From a virus, in the IMG/VR virus record IMGVR_UViG_3300000101_000055, positions 1 through 36,838 of that record: a DNA stretch of 36,838 nucleotides; one strand, written 5' to 3'. The position numbers and the translations under genes are program-made. Under the pieces are notes generated by a model. It ran no database searches and was not told where the DNA came from. It was given only the letters and a program-made list of their open reading frames with translations. Shown in pieces: positions 1 through 7,433 of the stretch (positions within the stretch are counted from its first letter, which is position 1; every line of letters begins with the position of its first letter).

Positions 1-163
1 AGATATCAAATCCAACTTGTTCAATTGTTTTATCTCTATCACTACCAGATATTAACCAAACTTTATTTTTTTTAATAAAAGACTGAAAAAATGTTTTAAA
101 TTTAGGATCAATTAATCCTCGAGATGGAGTTAAGGTTCCATCAACATCAAAAATATATATCAT
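1..163 (-). CDS. Phosphomannomutase-like HAD phosphatase, N-terminal part (runs off the window)
   Basis: Only the first 54 codons are present; the rest lies beyond base 1. The protein opens with FDVDGTLTPSRG (residues 5-16), the DxDxT catalytic motif I of the HAD superfamily. It continues with VWLISGSDRDKTIEQVG, which resembles the segment after motif I in eukaryotic-type phosphomannomutases (PMM1/PMM2 family, HAD class IIB), where a GGSD-x-x-K-x-x-EQ-L-G pattern is usual. That family interconverts mannose-6-phosphate and mannose-1-phosphate. The ATG overlaps the TGA of the nucleotidyltransferase gene upstream (ATGA), which implies translational coupling. With the cupin at 1741-2103 it suggests a mannose-activation role, which is inference. 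A different HAD sugar phosphatase is possible because the cap domain cannot be seen. Confidence 0.7.
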   Translation of the reverse strand, partial: MIYIFDVDGTLTPSRGLIDPKFKTFFQSFIKKNKVWLISGSDRDKTIEQVGFDI

Positions 164-558
164 AACGATTCTGCTATTAATTTTTTAAATTTTGTTGTAG
201 ACCACCCATGGTCTCTAGTAATCCAAAATATAGGAATGTTTAAATCACTTCCTGTAAATTCTTTACCTTGATAATCTACACCTTGAAAACGAACATCATA
301 ATTTGAAGTAGATAAAATTCTATATAAATCTTCTTCTGTTTTATAAGTTCTTACACTATTAATAGTACTAAGTGCTAACAATATATCAATTCGTTCTAAG
401 GAAGATAATATTGGTTTTAGTTTTTCAGGACGTTCTATAGAAGGGTCTTGATGTAATAAAACTGTTAACCTATCACATTGAAGACTTGCTATATTAAACA
501 TTTGAACATAACCCGGATGAATTACATCAAAAGCACCTGCTATAACTCCTTTAATCAT
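160..558 (-). CDS. Cytidylyltransferase-like nucleotidyltransferase
   Basis: This 132-aa protein has the layout of the small cytidylyltransferase-like Rossmann family (TagD/glycerol-3-phosphate cytidylyltransferase and RfaE C-domain type). Near the N-terminus is GAFDVIHPGYV, the GxFDxxHxGH nucleotide-binding signature with Tyr in place of the last His. Near the C-terminus is GWSTTKFKKLI, matching the usual STTxI/L loop that binds the triphosphate. Length is normal for the family. These enzymes join a nucleotide to a phosphorylated sugar or alcohol; the substrate here is unknown. Start and stop both form 4-base ATGA overlaps with neighbours (polymerase C-part upstream, phosphomannomutase-like gene downstream), so it is probably co-translated with them. 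The HPGY change could affect activity. Confidence 0.8.
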   Translation of the reverse strand: MIKGVIAGAFDVIHPGYVQMFNIASLQCDRLTVLLHQDPSIERPEKLKPILSSLERIDILLALSTINSVRTYKTEEDLYRILSTSNYDVRFQGVDYQGKEFTGSDLNIPIFWITRDHGWSTTKFKKLIAESL

Positions 559-1478
559 ATAAAAAACTGGTTAACATATGGATTAGTGGTTAATCTCCAT
601 CCTAAATCGCTATAAAATCCTTCTAATTTATTTAATAGAATAGTATCAAATACTTTTTCTTTATCAGCAAAACGATTTAAAAAATCTCTAATCTTATCAG
701 GCATATCAAAATCAAGATAAGCTAATGCTTCTATATTATATGGATTTTTTTTCATATAAATCCATTTTACTTTATCTCCTTGAACTACAGGACTATGTTT
801 TTTACTTAATTGCCAATAATTGAGTAAGTCATTATATTTTATTGTAGCACGAACAGCAGCAGGTGCCCCTTTGCGTATAACTGTAAAGGCTTCTGCGCCT
901 ACAGGCTTGCGTTCGATATACTTATTTAATGTTTTTACTCCCGTAGGATTACCTAATTCCTCAATAGGCATGTCATGTAGTATCTTTTTTTTAAAATCTA
1001 ATATACGTTTATCTATATCACCTTGAGGAGTACCTTTTAACACATCTTCAAGAGCATTTTTAAAAAAATTACCAAATACCTTAGGGAAGTTTGATTTTTT
1101 ATACTCTAATCCTTTTACATCTAATACTTCTTTTTTAATACCCTCTTGTTTTGTAATCCATTGAGCATAACGTCTTGGGGCTCTAAAATAGGCAGAACGA
1201 ATTACTGCCTCTGTTTTCATCTCTAGTCTATGATCGTTAACATTAAAACAATCTCGAGCAAGACTATCATAATGATTACTAATATAATCTTGGTAATAGA
1301 GAGCAATTTTTTCCAGTTTACTATCTTTTTCTTCATCTGAAAGTTCTTCAAAATTAGGGTTTAAATGATTTAAAAGAGGTTCGGCATTAAAATAATTAGA
1401 ATCCGTATCAACATAAGCACAATAGTTTATGTCTTCTTCATCACAAATATACCAAGGTGTTTCTTCTAAATGTTTCAT
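555..1478 (-). CDS. Family B DNA polymerase, C-terminal part (motif C and thumb)
   Basis: This 307-aa protein begins just before polymerase motif C: YVDTDS at residues 22-27 supplies the second catalytic aspartate pair of family B polymerases. It continues with APRRYAQW, equivalent to the KKRY-type motif after motif C, and DVKGLEYKKSNFP, equivalent to the KGLExxRxD thumb segment, and ends with a GFYSDLGW helix as in gp43-type enzymes. It has no exonuclease, motif A or motif B; these are in the gene at 2103-3818. The two pieces together make 878 aa, close to T4 gp43 (898 aa). The ATG overlaps the stop of the 86-aa gene upstream (TAATG). It is presumably the gp43B half of a two-subunit replicative polymerase. 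Confidence 0.92.
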   Translation of the reverse strand: MKHLEETPWYICDEEDINYCAYVDTDSNYFNAEPLLNHLNPNFEELSDEEKDSKLEKIALYYQDYISNHYDSLARDCFNVNDHRLEMKTEAVIRSAYFRAPRRYAQWITKQEGIKKEVLDVKGLEYKKSNFPKVFGNFFKNALEDVLKGTPQGDIDKRILDFKKKILHDMPIEELGNPTGVKTLNKYIERKPVGAEAFTVIRKGAPAAVRATIKYNDLLNYWQLSKKHSPVVQGDKVKWIYMKKNPYNIEALAYLDFDMPDKIRDFLNRFADKEKVFDTILLNKLEGFYSDLGWRLTTNPYVNQFFI

Positions 1479-1738
1479 TAAAACGTTCTTTCTCCAGGAA
1501 CCTGAACTATTCCTCCGTCCGATTGTCCTATACTATTTAATATACGCTCTCTAAGTTTAATTTCAAACTGGATTCCATCAAATTTAAATTTACCTCCTTG
1601 TTGGAGCATTTTACGAAAAAATATTTCGCGTTTTTCGCTCCAAGATTCACTCATTTTTATAAGTTCTTCTTTTGTAGCGAGTTTATCATCCACCATTACG
1701 TGAATTCCTTTTCTTAATGCTTGTTTTGTTAATGCCAT
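1478..1738 (-). CDS. Unknown 86-aa protein between the DNA polymerase halves
   Basis: I do not recognise this protein. It is small and charged, with a basic N-terminus, a helical middle (KEELIKMSESWSEKREIFF) and a Gly-rich end (GQSDGGIVQVPGER). It shows no membrane segment, signal peptide or metal-binding cysteine. It starts 2 bases after the cupin gene stops, and its own stop overlaps the start of the polymerase C-part, so it is translated from the same message and in similar amounts as both. The position would suit a factor that helps the polymerase halves assemble, but nothing in the sequence shows this. It does not resemble a homing endonuclease. Confidence 0.8.
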   Translation of the reverse strand: MALTKQALRKGIHVMVDDKLATKEELIKMSESWSEKREIFFRKMLQQGGKFKFDGIQFEIKLRERILNSIGQSDGGIVQVPGERTF

Positions 1739-1740
1739 GT

Positions 1741-2103
1741 TTATGTTCTATTATGATCGTCTTCTAATCTTACAATGTCGTCTTCACCAAAGTAAGTCCC
1801 TGTTTGTACTTCTATAAATTGTACTATTTCATCTGTTTCATTCCATGCTCTATGTTTAGCACCTAATGGTATTTTAATTGATTCACCTGGTTCTCTAAAT
1901 ACTTTTTCATTATCTAAAATAATAGTTAAATTACCTCTTATTACAGTCCATTGTTCTTGGCGTTTATAGTGATATTGATAAGATAATCTTTTTCCAGGAG
2001 CAACTGTTATCCGTTTAACTTTACATTCATTTGAATTAAGTAATACTTCATACATACCCCAAGGACGACTTTCTACATTATCTTTTATATATTCAAATTC
2101 CAT
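1741..2103 (-). CDS. Mannose-6-phosphate isomerase-type cupin (ManC C-terminal domain-like)
   Basis: The 120-aa protein is a single cupin domain of the type II phosphomannose isomerase group, found as the C-terminal domain of bifunctional ManC/AlgA. Visible family features are SRPWGMYEV at the start, then PGKRLSYQYHYKRQEQWTVIRG carrying the metal-binding His/Gln/Glu positions, then PLGAKHRAWNE with the late cupin His, and the typical ending GEDDIVRLEDDHNR. Such domains interconvert fructose-6-phosphate and mannose-6-phosphate. The gene sits between the two polymerase halves: its ATG overlaps the TAA of the upstream half by one base. With the phosphomannomutase-like and nucleotidyltransferase genes just downstream it may feed a mannose-derived nucleotide sugar. 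That linkage is inferred. Confidence 0.85.
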   Translation of the reverse strand: MEFEYIKDNVESRPWGMYEVLLNSNECKVKRITVAPGKRLSYQYHYKRQEQWTVIRGNLTIILDNEKVFREPGESIKIPLGAKHRAWNETDEIVQFIEVQTGTYFGEDDIVRLEDDHNRT

Positions 2104-3818
2104 TATACTTCTAACTTTAATTCATTCTTCATAACTTTATTCATATGACGATTAGCAACTAAGGCTGATTCTTGAATTATGCGCCATCCTGATAATGTAA
2201 TGGCTTCACTTAATATAGACAAAGGCATTCCATATCTAAATGAATTTAGTGCTGTAGCTCCATATAAGGAATTAAGTAAAATTTTCATTGTATATTGTAG
2301 TAAATGGTTTTTAGCACCACCTTCATTATTGCCTGCTTTATAACATTTTTTCATTTCATTTTTATATATAACTCTTTCATTAAACCATTTATTTAAAACA
2401 GTAGATAATACAGATTCTTTATCTGTTTTAAAAAAGGTACCATTTGCAGCAACTGACCAATTATTCTTTTCTATTAAGTCAATTAATTGACCAATACTTA
2501 CTCTACGGGTATTATCACTATTTCTATTAGGATCTAATATTACTACTTCTTCCTCAGGATTTTTTTCTTTTAAATCATTTAATCCTAATCTATTATTACG
2601 ATCATCAGGATCTACTATTTTACCTACAATAGTTTCCCTACCAATATTTAAGGTCATTATAATTGAGGGATATAATGAAGTTAAATCTTCATCAAACATA
2701 TATTTATAAAGACCTGCTTTAGGACAAAATAAATAACCTCCAGCATAATTTAATTTTTTTTCCCCTTTAGGTCTTCCAGGGGGTATAATTTTTTGAGAAA
2801 GTAAATATGATGAAATAGCACCATCATGAATTTTTGAAGAAGCATATACCTCACTATAACGAACTTTACCTTTATGTGCTAAATTTTTAGTTAAAGCAAG
2901 ATATTGGAGTTTTTTATCTAATTCAACTAATATTTCAACATCAACAAAGTTATATTGAATGAATTTATGTATATTTTCTTCAAATAGTTTATCAAGTGAA
3001 CCTTCGTATTCGATTTTATTAATTCCTACATATTTTTCACCAATAGAATCTAATTTCCAACTTGGCTCGTCTTCCCAACTATATTTTTTATGTAATCTCA
3101 TATAATCAAGTGATTCAACACCTGCTATATCTACAAATTGATCTCTTTTATACCAATATTTATTGTTTTTTTTATATTTTACAACTCCGATAGGAGATAA
3201 ACGTTTAGCATCTTTTTCACCTAAAACAATACACATTCTATGAAATAGATAAGGAATATCAAAGTAATCACTATTATAACCTACTAAAATATCTGGTTCT
3301 ATCTCTTCCATTTTATTTAAAAATGTATCTAATAGATCAGCCTCATATCTTAATGGTATAATTTCTTTATTTTTAGTTTTTGTACGTTTTAATATACCTT
3401 TTTTATCTAAAATAACAATAGACCACCAATCTGCTTGTTTATCATACCAAGCAATAGAAGTAATAGGTTTAGGAGCATTAGAAATGTATTCTTCAGTTAA
3501 TGCTCCTCCCATTTCACATTCTATATCAAAAAATACTTCTCTATGAGAAGTAGATGGTTCATCATTAATACCATATTCTTCTATAAGAAATTTTTGGTGA
3601 GCTGAGATATCAGCAAAGTGTAAACCATGAGTGTTTCTGTCCCAATTATGAGTACGTATTAAATGTTCTCCCTTTAATCCTTTATATTTAGCATCTTCTT
3701 CTCGACACTCTCTATAAGCATAATTGTTCCAATTAATCTGTCTATAACCATCATCATCCCACAAGTGTATAAGGTGTTTATTTTCACCTTTACCTTGTTC
3801 GTAGATCTTTTTATACAT
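2103..3818 (-). CDS. Family B DNA polymerase, N-terminal part (3'-5' exonuclease, motifs A and B)
   Basis: This 571-aa protein holds the exonuclease and the first half of the polymerase domain of a T4 gp43-like replicative polymerase. Exo I is FFDIE (96-100), Exo II YNSDYFD (181-187), Exo III YNFVD (289-293), so proofreading residues are intact. Motif A is DLTSLYPSII (378-387), almost the same as T4; motif B is KILLNSLYGA (512-521). The protein stops about 50 residues after motif B, before motif C, which lies in a separate gene at 555-1478. The TAA overlaps the ATG of the cupin gene. The upstream sequence AAATAAGTTATG has no Shine-Dalgarno but fits other starts here. A reading error is an unlikely cause of the break, because two whole genes separate the halves. 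Confidence 0.93.
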   Translation of the reverse strand: MYKKIYEQGKGENKHLIHLWDDDGYRQINWNNYAYRECREEDAKYKGLKGEHLIRTHNWDRNTHGLHFADISAHQKFLIEEYGINDEPSTSHREVFFDIECEMGGALTEEYISNAPKPITSIAWYDKQADWWSIVILDKKGILKRTKTKNKEIIPLRYEADLLDTFLNKMEEIEPDILVGYNSDYFDIPYLFHRMCIVLGEKDAKRLSPIGVVKYKKNNKYWYKRDQFVDIAGVESLDYMRLHKKYSWEDEPSWKLDSIGEKYVGINKIEYEGSLDKLFEENIHKFIQYNFVDVEILVELDKKLQYLALTKNLAHKGKVRYSEVYASSKIHDGAISSYLLSQKIIPPGRPKGEKKLNYAGGYLFCPKAGLYKYMFDEDLTSLYPSIIMTLNIGRETIVGKIVDPDDRNNRLGLNDLKEKNPEEEVVILDPNRNSDNTRRVSIGQLIDLIEKNNWSVAANGTFFKTDKESVLSTVLNKWFNERVIYKNEMKKCYKAGNNEGGAKNHLLQYTMKILLNSLYGATALNSFRYGMPLSILSEAITLSGWRIIQESALVANRHMNKVMKNELKLEV

Positions 3819-3833
3819 AACTTATTTTTTATT

Positions 3834-5102
3834 TCAATACGTTTTAGCATCATCTTGATCTCTATGATCTTCTGATATATCATAACCCGGATTATAGGGT
3901 GTTTTTGGTGCAGAACGTAATTTATTCTCAATTATAGGTTCATCTACAGACTTAGTTACTTCAGATTTTTTACCATAATATGGAGCATTTTTATCTAAAT
4001 ATTCATCTATACTTGATAACTTATCCTTCAATGTACGAATTTCTACTGAGGTATCCTCGTATTTATTAGATAATTCTTCATAGTGTTCTCCATCGTTACC
4101 ATTTCTACCAATTATATTCATTCTTTTTTCACCTTCATCTTCGTCCCAATCCCCTAAATTAAAATTTTTATTTTCTTTATTAATCTTATCTTGAGCTTCT
4201 TCAGCAAGACTAATTGCCTCATCTATTCCATCATCCCATTTTTCATCATTATCAAAAACAGAAAGAACATCTTCTTCTCGTTTAGGGAAGGCTTGAGCAA
4301 AAGCAAAATTAGCTGCAATAACAAGTGAAATAGCTAATGGATCAAAAACAAATATTATTGTTAACAACAATATATTAATAATTTTATCCATTGGGATCCC
4401 TGTTAAACCAGATAGATATTGTAAAGGTCCTAATTCACCTGCTACTCCTGCATTATTTTCTAAATCTAAGATTTTAAATTGGTATTTTTGTAAGGAATCG
4501 GCTGCCACTTCTCGTTTAGTTTGAACCTTTTGTCGGTTTTCTTCTTCCACTTCGATACGTTTTTGGGATAACCTAAGTTCTGTAGTAGAGATTGTTTGTC
4601 GAAAGCCTGAAGATACCGAGGTGTCTCGTACTTGGATGTTCGAAACTTTCGCATTAGATAAAGTAGAAATGTTATTAGAGATTCTTTCAAGTTCCTGATC
4701 ATATCGTATTATATCTTTTTCATAAAATTGTTTCTTTTGGTCTAAAAAGGATACTTGATTTTCCTTAATAGTTAATTGTCTATAGGTATCTTGGTATGCA
4801 GCACTTAAAAAACCATAAATACCCATACTAGTAATTAATACTAATATTATAGTAGCAATACTTAAATAAATTTTAAGTAATTTGTTAATAGTACTCCAAT
4901 ATTGGTATAATAATGAAGCTATTATTAACTTAGCTACTTCTAAAGAACCAGCCATAATAATTACTTCAAATGAGGCTCCAGCAAATAGTTTTGACAAACC
5001 ACTAACAGAATAAAATGCTGCGGATGCAGATACTGAAAGTGCTGAAAAAGCTATTATAAATGGAAAAAAACCTTTCTTAATTGAATTTAGAAAGTTCTTC
5101 AT
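3834..5102 (-). CDS. Membrane protein with long coiled coil, unknown function
   Basis: The 422-aa protein has about three membrane segments near the N-terminus (roughly residues 12-33, 42-66 and 78-101), then about 120 residues rich in Glu, Gln, Lys and Ser that should form a coiled coil, then a fourth hydrophobic hairpin near 238-270 (ILLLTIIFVFDPLAISLVI). A charged, mostly acidic tail of about 150 residues follows and is probably cytoplasmic. I recall similar proteins in other large marine phages without an assigned function. It overlaps the MazG-like gene by 26 bases and precedes the DNA polymerase, so it lies in the replication/metabolism block rather than the virion block. Anchoring of replication to the membrane or host envelope remodelling are both guesses. 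Confidence 0.85.
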   Translation of the reverse strand: MKNFLNSIKKGFFPFIIAFSALSVSASAAFYSVSGLSKLFAGASFEVIIMAGSLEVAKLIIASLLYQYWSTINKLLKIYLSIATIILVLITSMGIYGFLSAAYQDTYRQLTIKENQVSFLDQKKQFYEKDIIRYDQELERISNNISTLSNAKVSNIQVRDTSVSSGFRQTISTTELRLSQKRIEVEEENRQKVQTKREVAADSLQKYQFKILDLENNAGVAGELGPLQYLSGLTGIPMDKIINILLLTIIFVFDPLAISLVIAANFAFAQAFPKREEDVLSVFDNDEKWDDGIDEAISLAEEAQDKINKENKNFNLGDWDEDEGEKRMNIIGRNGNDGEHYEELSNKYEDTSVEIRTLKDKLSSIDEYLDKNAPYYGKKSEVTKSVDEPIIENKLRSAPKTPYNPGYDISEDHRDQDDAKTY

Positions 5103-5607
5103 CTTTAAAAAATTTAGTTAAATTAGGACGAAAATAACTGATAGATTTCATGACCTTTCTATCTCTAGTTCGGTACACGACATACATATTATCTAACTTT
5201 TCCCAATGGCAATCCTCACCTTGCTCTGTAGCTCTTTGGCTAACAGTCTGTATGGCTTCTTCTTCAGTTTTGCATGCTTTAGACATATTAGATGCTTGTA
5301 CTTCTTGATAGGCGGGCCATATCTTATTTTTAAGACCGTGTAGCATGGTACCATTCCCAAGGGAAACATAAGCAATATCACACAAAGCATCCAAAACTTC
5401 CACGATGTTTCCTGTTTCGCAAGCTTCCTTATATTCTTCGAGTTCTTCAAGAATAAAATCGTAGACAAATTGCCATTCTTTTTTTTCTGGAATTGTGGGT
5501 TCATAATTGTTAGGTTTTCCAAATGTAGCGTTAAATATTTCTACTTCATCTACAAAGGGTACTCGGGGGGTATTACTAAAACCAAATAAGTCTAATTGTT
5601 TACTCAT
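5077..5607 (-). CDS. MazG-like nucleoside triphosphate pyrophosphohydrolase
   Basis: This 176-aa protein shows the all-alpha NTP pyrophosphatase pattern. EELEEYKEA (54-62) and DALCDIAYV (73-81) supply the acidic residues that bind magnesium, and NMSK (107-110) is typical of the phage and Bacteroidota members related to phosphoribosyl-ATP pyrophosphohydrolase. Members hydrolyse (d)NTPs to monophosphates and pyrophosphate, which can adjust nucleotide pools or remove unwanted nucleotides. That role fits a phage with a ribonucleotide reductase and modified-base genes. An N-terminal extension of about 40 residues and a C-terminal tail of about 60 (DRKVMKSISYFRPNL) flank the core. The last 26 bases overlap the downstream membrane-protein gene. 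The exact substrate is unknown. Confidence 0.85.
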   Translation of the reverse strand: MSKQLDLFGFSNTPRVPFVDEVEIFNATFGKPNNYEPTIPEKKEWQFVYDFILEELEEYKEACETGNIVEVLDALCDIAYVSLGNGTMLHGLKNKIWPAYQEVQASNMSKACKTEEEAIQTVSQRATEQGEDCHWEKLDNMYVVYRTRDRKVMKSISYFRPNLTKFFKDEELSKFN

Positions 5608-5995
5608 TATTTATTTTTTTTATTATTGAATTATTATGATAATATTCTGCATCCTTATATAAAGGGTGGTTTTTATCTATAGGGAGTATTGATCCTACTG
5701 TTAAATCTATTGGGCTACCATCTTCTAATGTAAAACGAATAGGTTGTAAAATTTCATAGTTCCCTTCTAATTCATCTAATGGTGGAGGAGGTATGATGGT
5801 GGATTTATCTTTTGTTTCTATCATATAGGGGAATAATTCATTTAACTTGTTTTGCCTTCTACCACAACCACAATCTTCTTTGCCTGCTGCTTTTGCAACA
5901 GCATCTGCTATTTTATTTAATCCAGTAGCATGGGTAATTTTAGCAATTGTATCTCCAAATCCTTTTGATTTACCTTTTGGTGGTTTAGATTTCAT
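5600..5995 (-). CDS. Unknown 131-aa protein with a CGCGRRQNKLNELFPY motif
   Basis: The N-terminal third is Lys/Gly-rich (KPPKGKSKGFG) followed by an Ala-rich amphipathic helix. Next comes EDCGCGRRQNKLNELFPY, a short C-G-C motif then a helix ending in FPY. I recall similar CGC-x-R/K-LN-x-FPY motifs in proteins of phages that infect Bacteroidota, which would support the host guess, but no function is known to me. The second half (YEILQPIRFTLEDGSPI and after) looks beta-rich. Only two Cys are present, so a complete zinc site would need partners from another molecule. It overlaps the MazG-like gene by 8 bases and starts 4 bases after the phosphoribosyltransferase gene ends. Confidence 0.8.
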   Translation of the reverse strand: MKSKPPKGKSKGFGDTIAKITHATGLNKIADAVAKAAGKEDCGCGRRQNKLNELFPYMIETKDKSTIIPPPPLDELEGNYEILQPIRFTLEDGSPIDLTVGSILPIDKNHPLYKDAEYYHNNSIIKKINNE

Positions 5996-5999
5996 GTAT

Positions 6000-6419
6000 T
6001 TAAAATTTTGTTTTGTCTCTTTCTGTTAGAGCTGTATGCATTTCCCATGGAAACTCTATCCATTCATCGCCTACAACTTTACCATAAATATCGGGTTGTA
6101 TTGAAGCTGTTTTTTTAGTAAATAATGTTAATGTAAGACAATTAGGGTATTTTTCTTTAATTTTTTCTAATGTTTCTCCTGAATCACATATGTCATCTAC
6201 AATTAAAGTATTTGAGGCATCTTCTTGAGTTACAGGTTGTTTATATTCTATCCCTGTTCTATGAGATAATAAGACAGCAGGAATTAAACCTCCTCTAGGA
6301 ATACCATATATAAATAAAGGTGGTTTAAATCCTATTTTTTTAATTTTTTCAGTTAGGATTTTTATAATATCTTCAATATCAGAAAAAAATAATATTTGTT
6401 TACCTTCTAAATTTATCAT
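6000..6419 (-). CDS. Phosphoribosyltransferase (type I, purine salvage-like)
   Basis: The 139-aa protein has the type I phosphoribosyltransferase signature TLIVDDICDSGETL (71-84), the PRPP-binding loop with the acidic pair DD. It also has the IYGIPRGGLIPA loop near residue 38-49 that binds pyrophosphate. The tail contains DEWIEFPWE, similar to the hood region of xanthine/guanine phosphoribosyltransferases (Gpt-like), so a purine base is the likely substrate. The ATG overlaps the TGA of the folE-like gene (ATGA), which places it in the same operon as the GTP-consuming 7-deazaguanine genes. It could recycle guanine or hypoxanthine to feed GTP, or act on another base. The substrate is inferred. 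Confidence 0.85.
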   Translation of the reverse strand: MINLEGKQILFFSDIEDIIKILTEKIKKIGFKPPLFIYGIPRGGLIPAVLLSHRTGIEYKQPVTQEDASNTLIVDDICDSGETLEKIKEKYPNCLTLTLFTKKTASIQPDIYGKVVGDEWIEFPWEMHTALTERDKTKF

Positions 6420-7111
6420 ATCGAATGTGTTCCATTATTAATTTTAATTGAATCAAAAAATTCTTGACGTGCTAAACTTGTATTATCTCTAAATACCCCT
6501 GATGCTTTAGTTGTAACCATTGAAGCACCATTATGTTTTACACCTCTACAAGATACACAATTATGAGTTCCAACTACTGTTACTACAACACCTTTATTTC
6601 CTTCTGTGATTTTTTCTACGGCATTATGGATTGCTGAGGTTAATTGTTCTTGGATAGCACCTCTACGACCAAATAATTCTACAATTCGATTCAATTTAGA
6701 TAAACCAATTACTTGTCCTTCTTCACCAGCAACATATCCTATGTGTACTACACCTTGAATTGTTTGATGGTGGTGAGAACACATGGAAGTTAGGGGAATA
6801 TTACGTTCTATAATGACACCATCATAACCATCGGATGGGAATGAAGTAATTTCACTCATAGCAGTATATCTGCCTCTCCATAAATCATTTACATATGCTT
6901 TAGCTACACGTCTTGGTGTATCTGATGAATTAGGATCGTTTTTCCAATCACATTTTAAAGCATCTAAAAATTTACCATATGCTTCAGTTGCTTCCGATAT
7001 CATTAAGTCCTTTTGATTTTGGTCTAAAGGAAAACCTTCAGCTACCCCGTTTGCAAAACCCTCTTGCACTACTTCTAATTCGTTGTGTATTTTTTTTCTT
7101 TGTTTATTCAT
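6416..7111 (-). CDS. folE: GTP cyclohydrolase I
   Basis: This 231-aa protein matches GTP cyclohydrolase I, which opens GTP to dihydroneopterin triphosphate, the first step of both folate and 7-deazaguanine synthesis. Zinc ligands and active-site segments are visible: SMCSHHHQTIQG with Cys111 and His114, and THNCVSCRGV with Cys185. IGLSKLNRIVE and RRGAIQEQLTSAI are standard family segments, and NGASMVTTKASGVF lies near the C-terminus. In this context it most likely serves QueD/QueE/QueC rather than folate. It follows the small genes at 7136-7433 and overlaps the phosphoribosyltransferase start. The leader AAGTTATATTATG lacks a Shine-Dalgarno. Confidence 0.93.
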   Translation of the reverse strand: MNKQRKKIHNELEVVQEGFANGVAEGFPLDQNQKDLMISEATEAYGKFLDALKCDWKNDPNSSDTPRRVAKAYVNDLWRGRYTAMSEITSFPSDGYDGVIIERNIPLTSMCSHHHQTIQGVVHIGYVAGEEGQVIGLSKLNRIVELFGRRGAIQEQLTSAIHNAVEKITEGNKGVVVTVVGTHNCVSCRGVKHNGASMVTTKASGVFRDNTSLARQEFFDSIKINNGTHSI

Positions 7112-7135
7112 AATATAACTTAATATAATAACCTT

Positions 7136-7279
7136 TTATTTAACTTCAAAGTCTTTGATGTATTCTTCTAAAATATCTACTAATACTAATACATCATCAG
7201 GATCCATTGTAACTGCACAACAAGTATTTATATTCTCTTTTATTGTACTTAAAACCTCTAATGCTGCTTCTTTAGTCAT
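7136..7279 (-). CDS. Small acidic 47-aa protein, unknown
   Basis: A short reading frame fills the space between folE and the small gene after queE. It starts with ATG at 7279 inside the sequence AATGACTAA, so its start overlaps the stop of the 53-aa gene upstream, and it ends with TAA at 7136. The product has the composition of one or two helices, with MTKEAALEVLSTIKENIN at the start, a CCAV stretch, and an acidic run DPDDVLVLVDILEEYI. It has no recognisable family. The tight overlap, the complete use of the gap and ordinary codon choice for this genome support it as real. Confidence 0.6.
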   Translation of the reverse strand: MTKEAALEVLSTIKENINTCCAVTMDPDDVLVLVDILEEYIKDFEVK

Positions 7280-7433
7280 TCCAATTTCTGATAATATTCC
7301 ATACTATAAAAATATTACATATTACTGCTTGTAATACTATTAAAGTTCTTATAAAAGCAATTTTATCTGCTTCTTTTGTGGTTCCAACTTTTTCACCTAA
7401 GGCTTTAGCCCATACCCTCCAAAATGTTTTCAT
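7272..7433 (-). CDS. Small 53-aa membrane protein
   Basis: The ATG at 7433 lies in TAATG, sharing one base with the queE stop, and the frame runs to TAA at 7272. The product begins MKTFWRVWAKALGEKVGTTK and ends in a hydrophobic stretch from about residue 25 to 48 (IRTLIVLQAVICNIFIVWNII), which should be one membrane helix. I have the impression that similar small Trp-rich proteins occur in marine T4-like phages, without a known role. It is coupled to queE upstream and to the 47-aa gene downstream (8-base overlap), so it probably belongs to the same message as the 7-deazaguanine genes. Confidence 0.7.
   Translation of the reverse strand: MKTFWRVWAKALGEKVGTTKEADKIAFIRTLIVLQAVICNIFIVWNIIRNWND

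Noticed and set aside
160-558. Use of TGA as a sense codon (recoding)
   Set aside because: TGA ends this gene and others at sensible family lengths with ATGA overlaps, and no gene needs read-through, so the standard code applies.
820-1026. Plus-strand open frames inside this and many other genes (for example 5847-6029, 8422-8724, 12514-12702, 15661-16008, 18962-19195, 28432-28614, 36096-36458)
   Set aside because: All lie opposite well-supported minus-strand genes, have no recognisable motif and are expected by chance in AT-rich DNA.
555-3818. The split polymerase as a sequencing frameshift
   Set aside because: Two complete genes, one with a clear cupin family match, lie between the halves, so a base error cannot explain the break.
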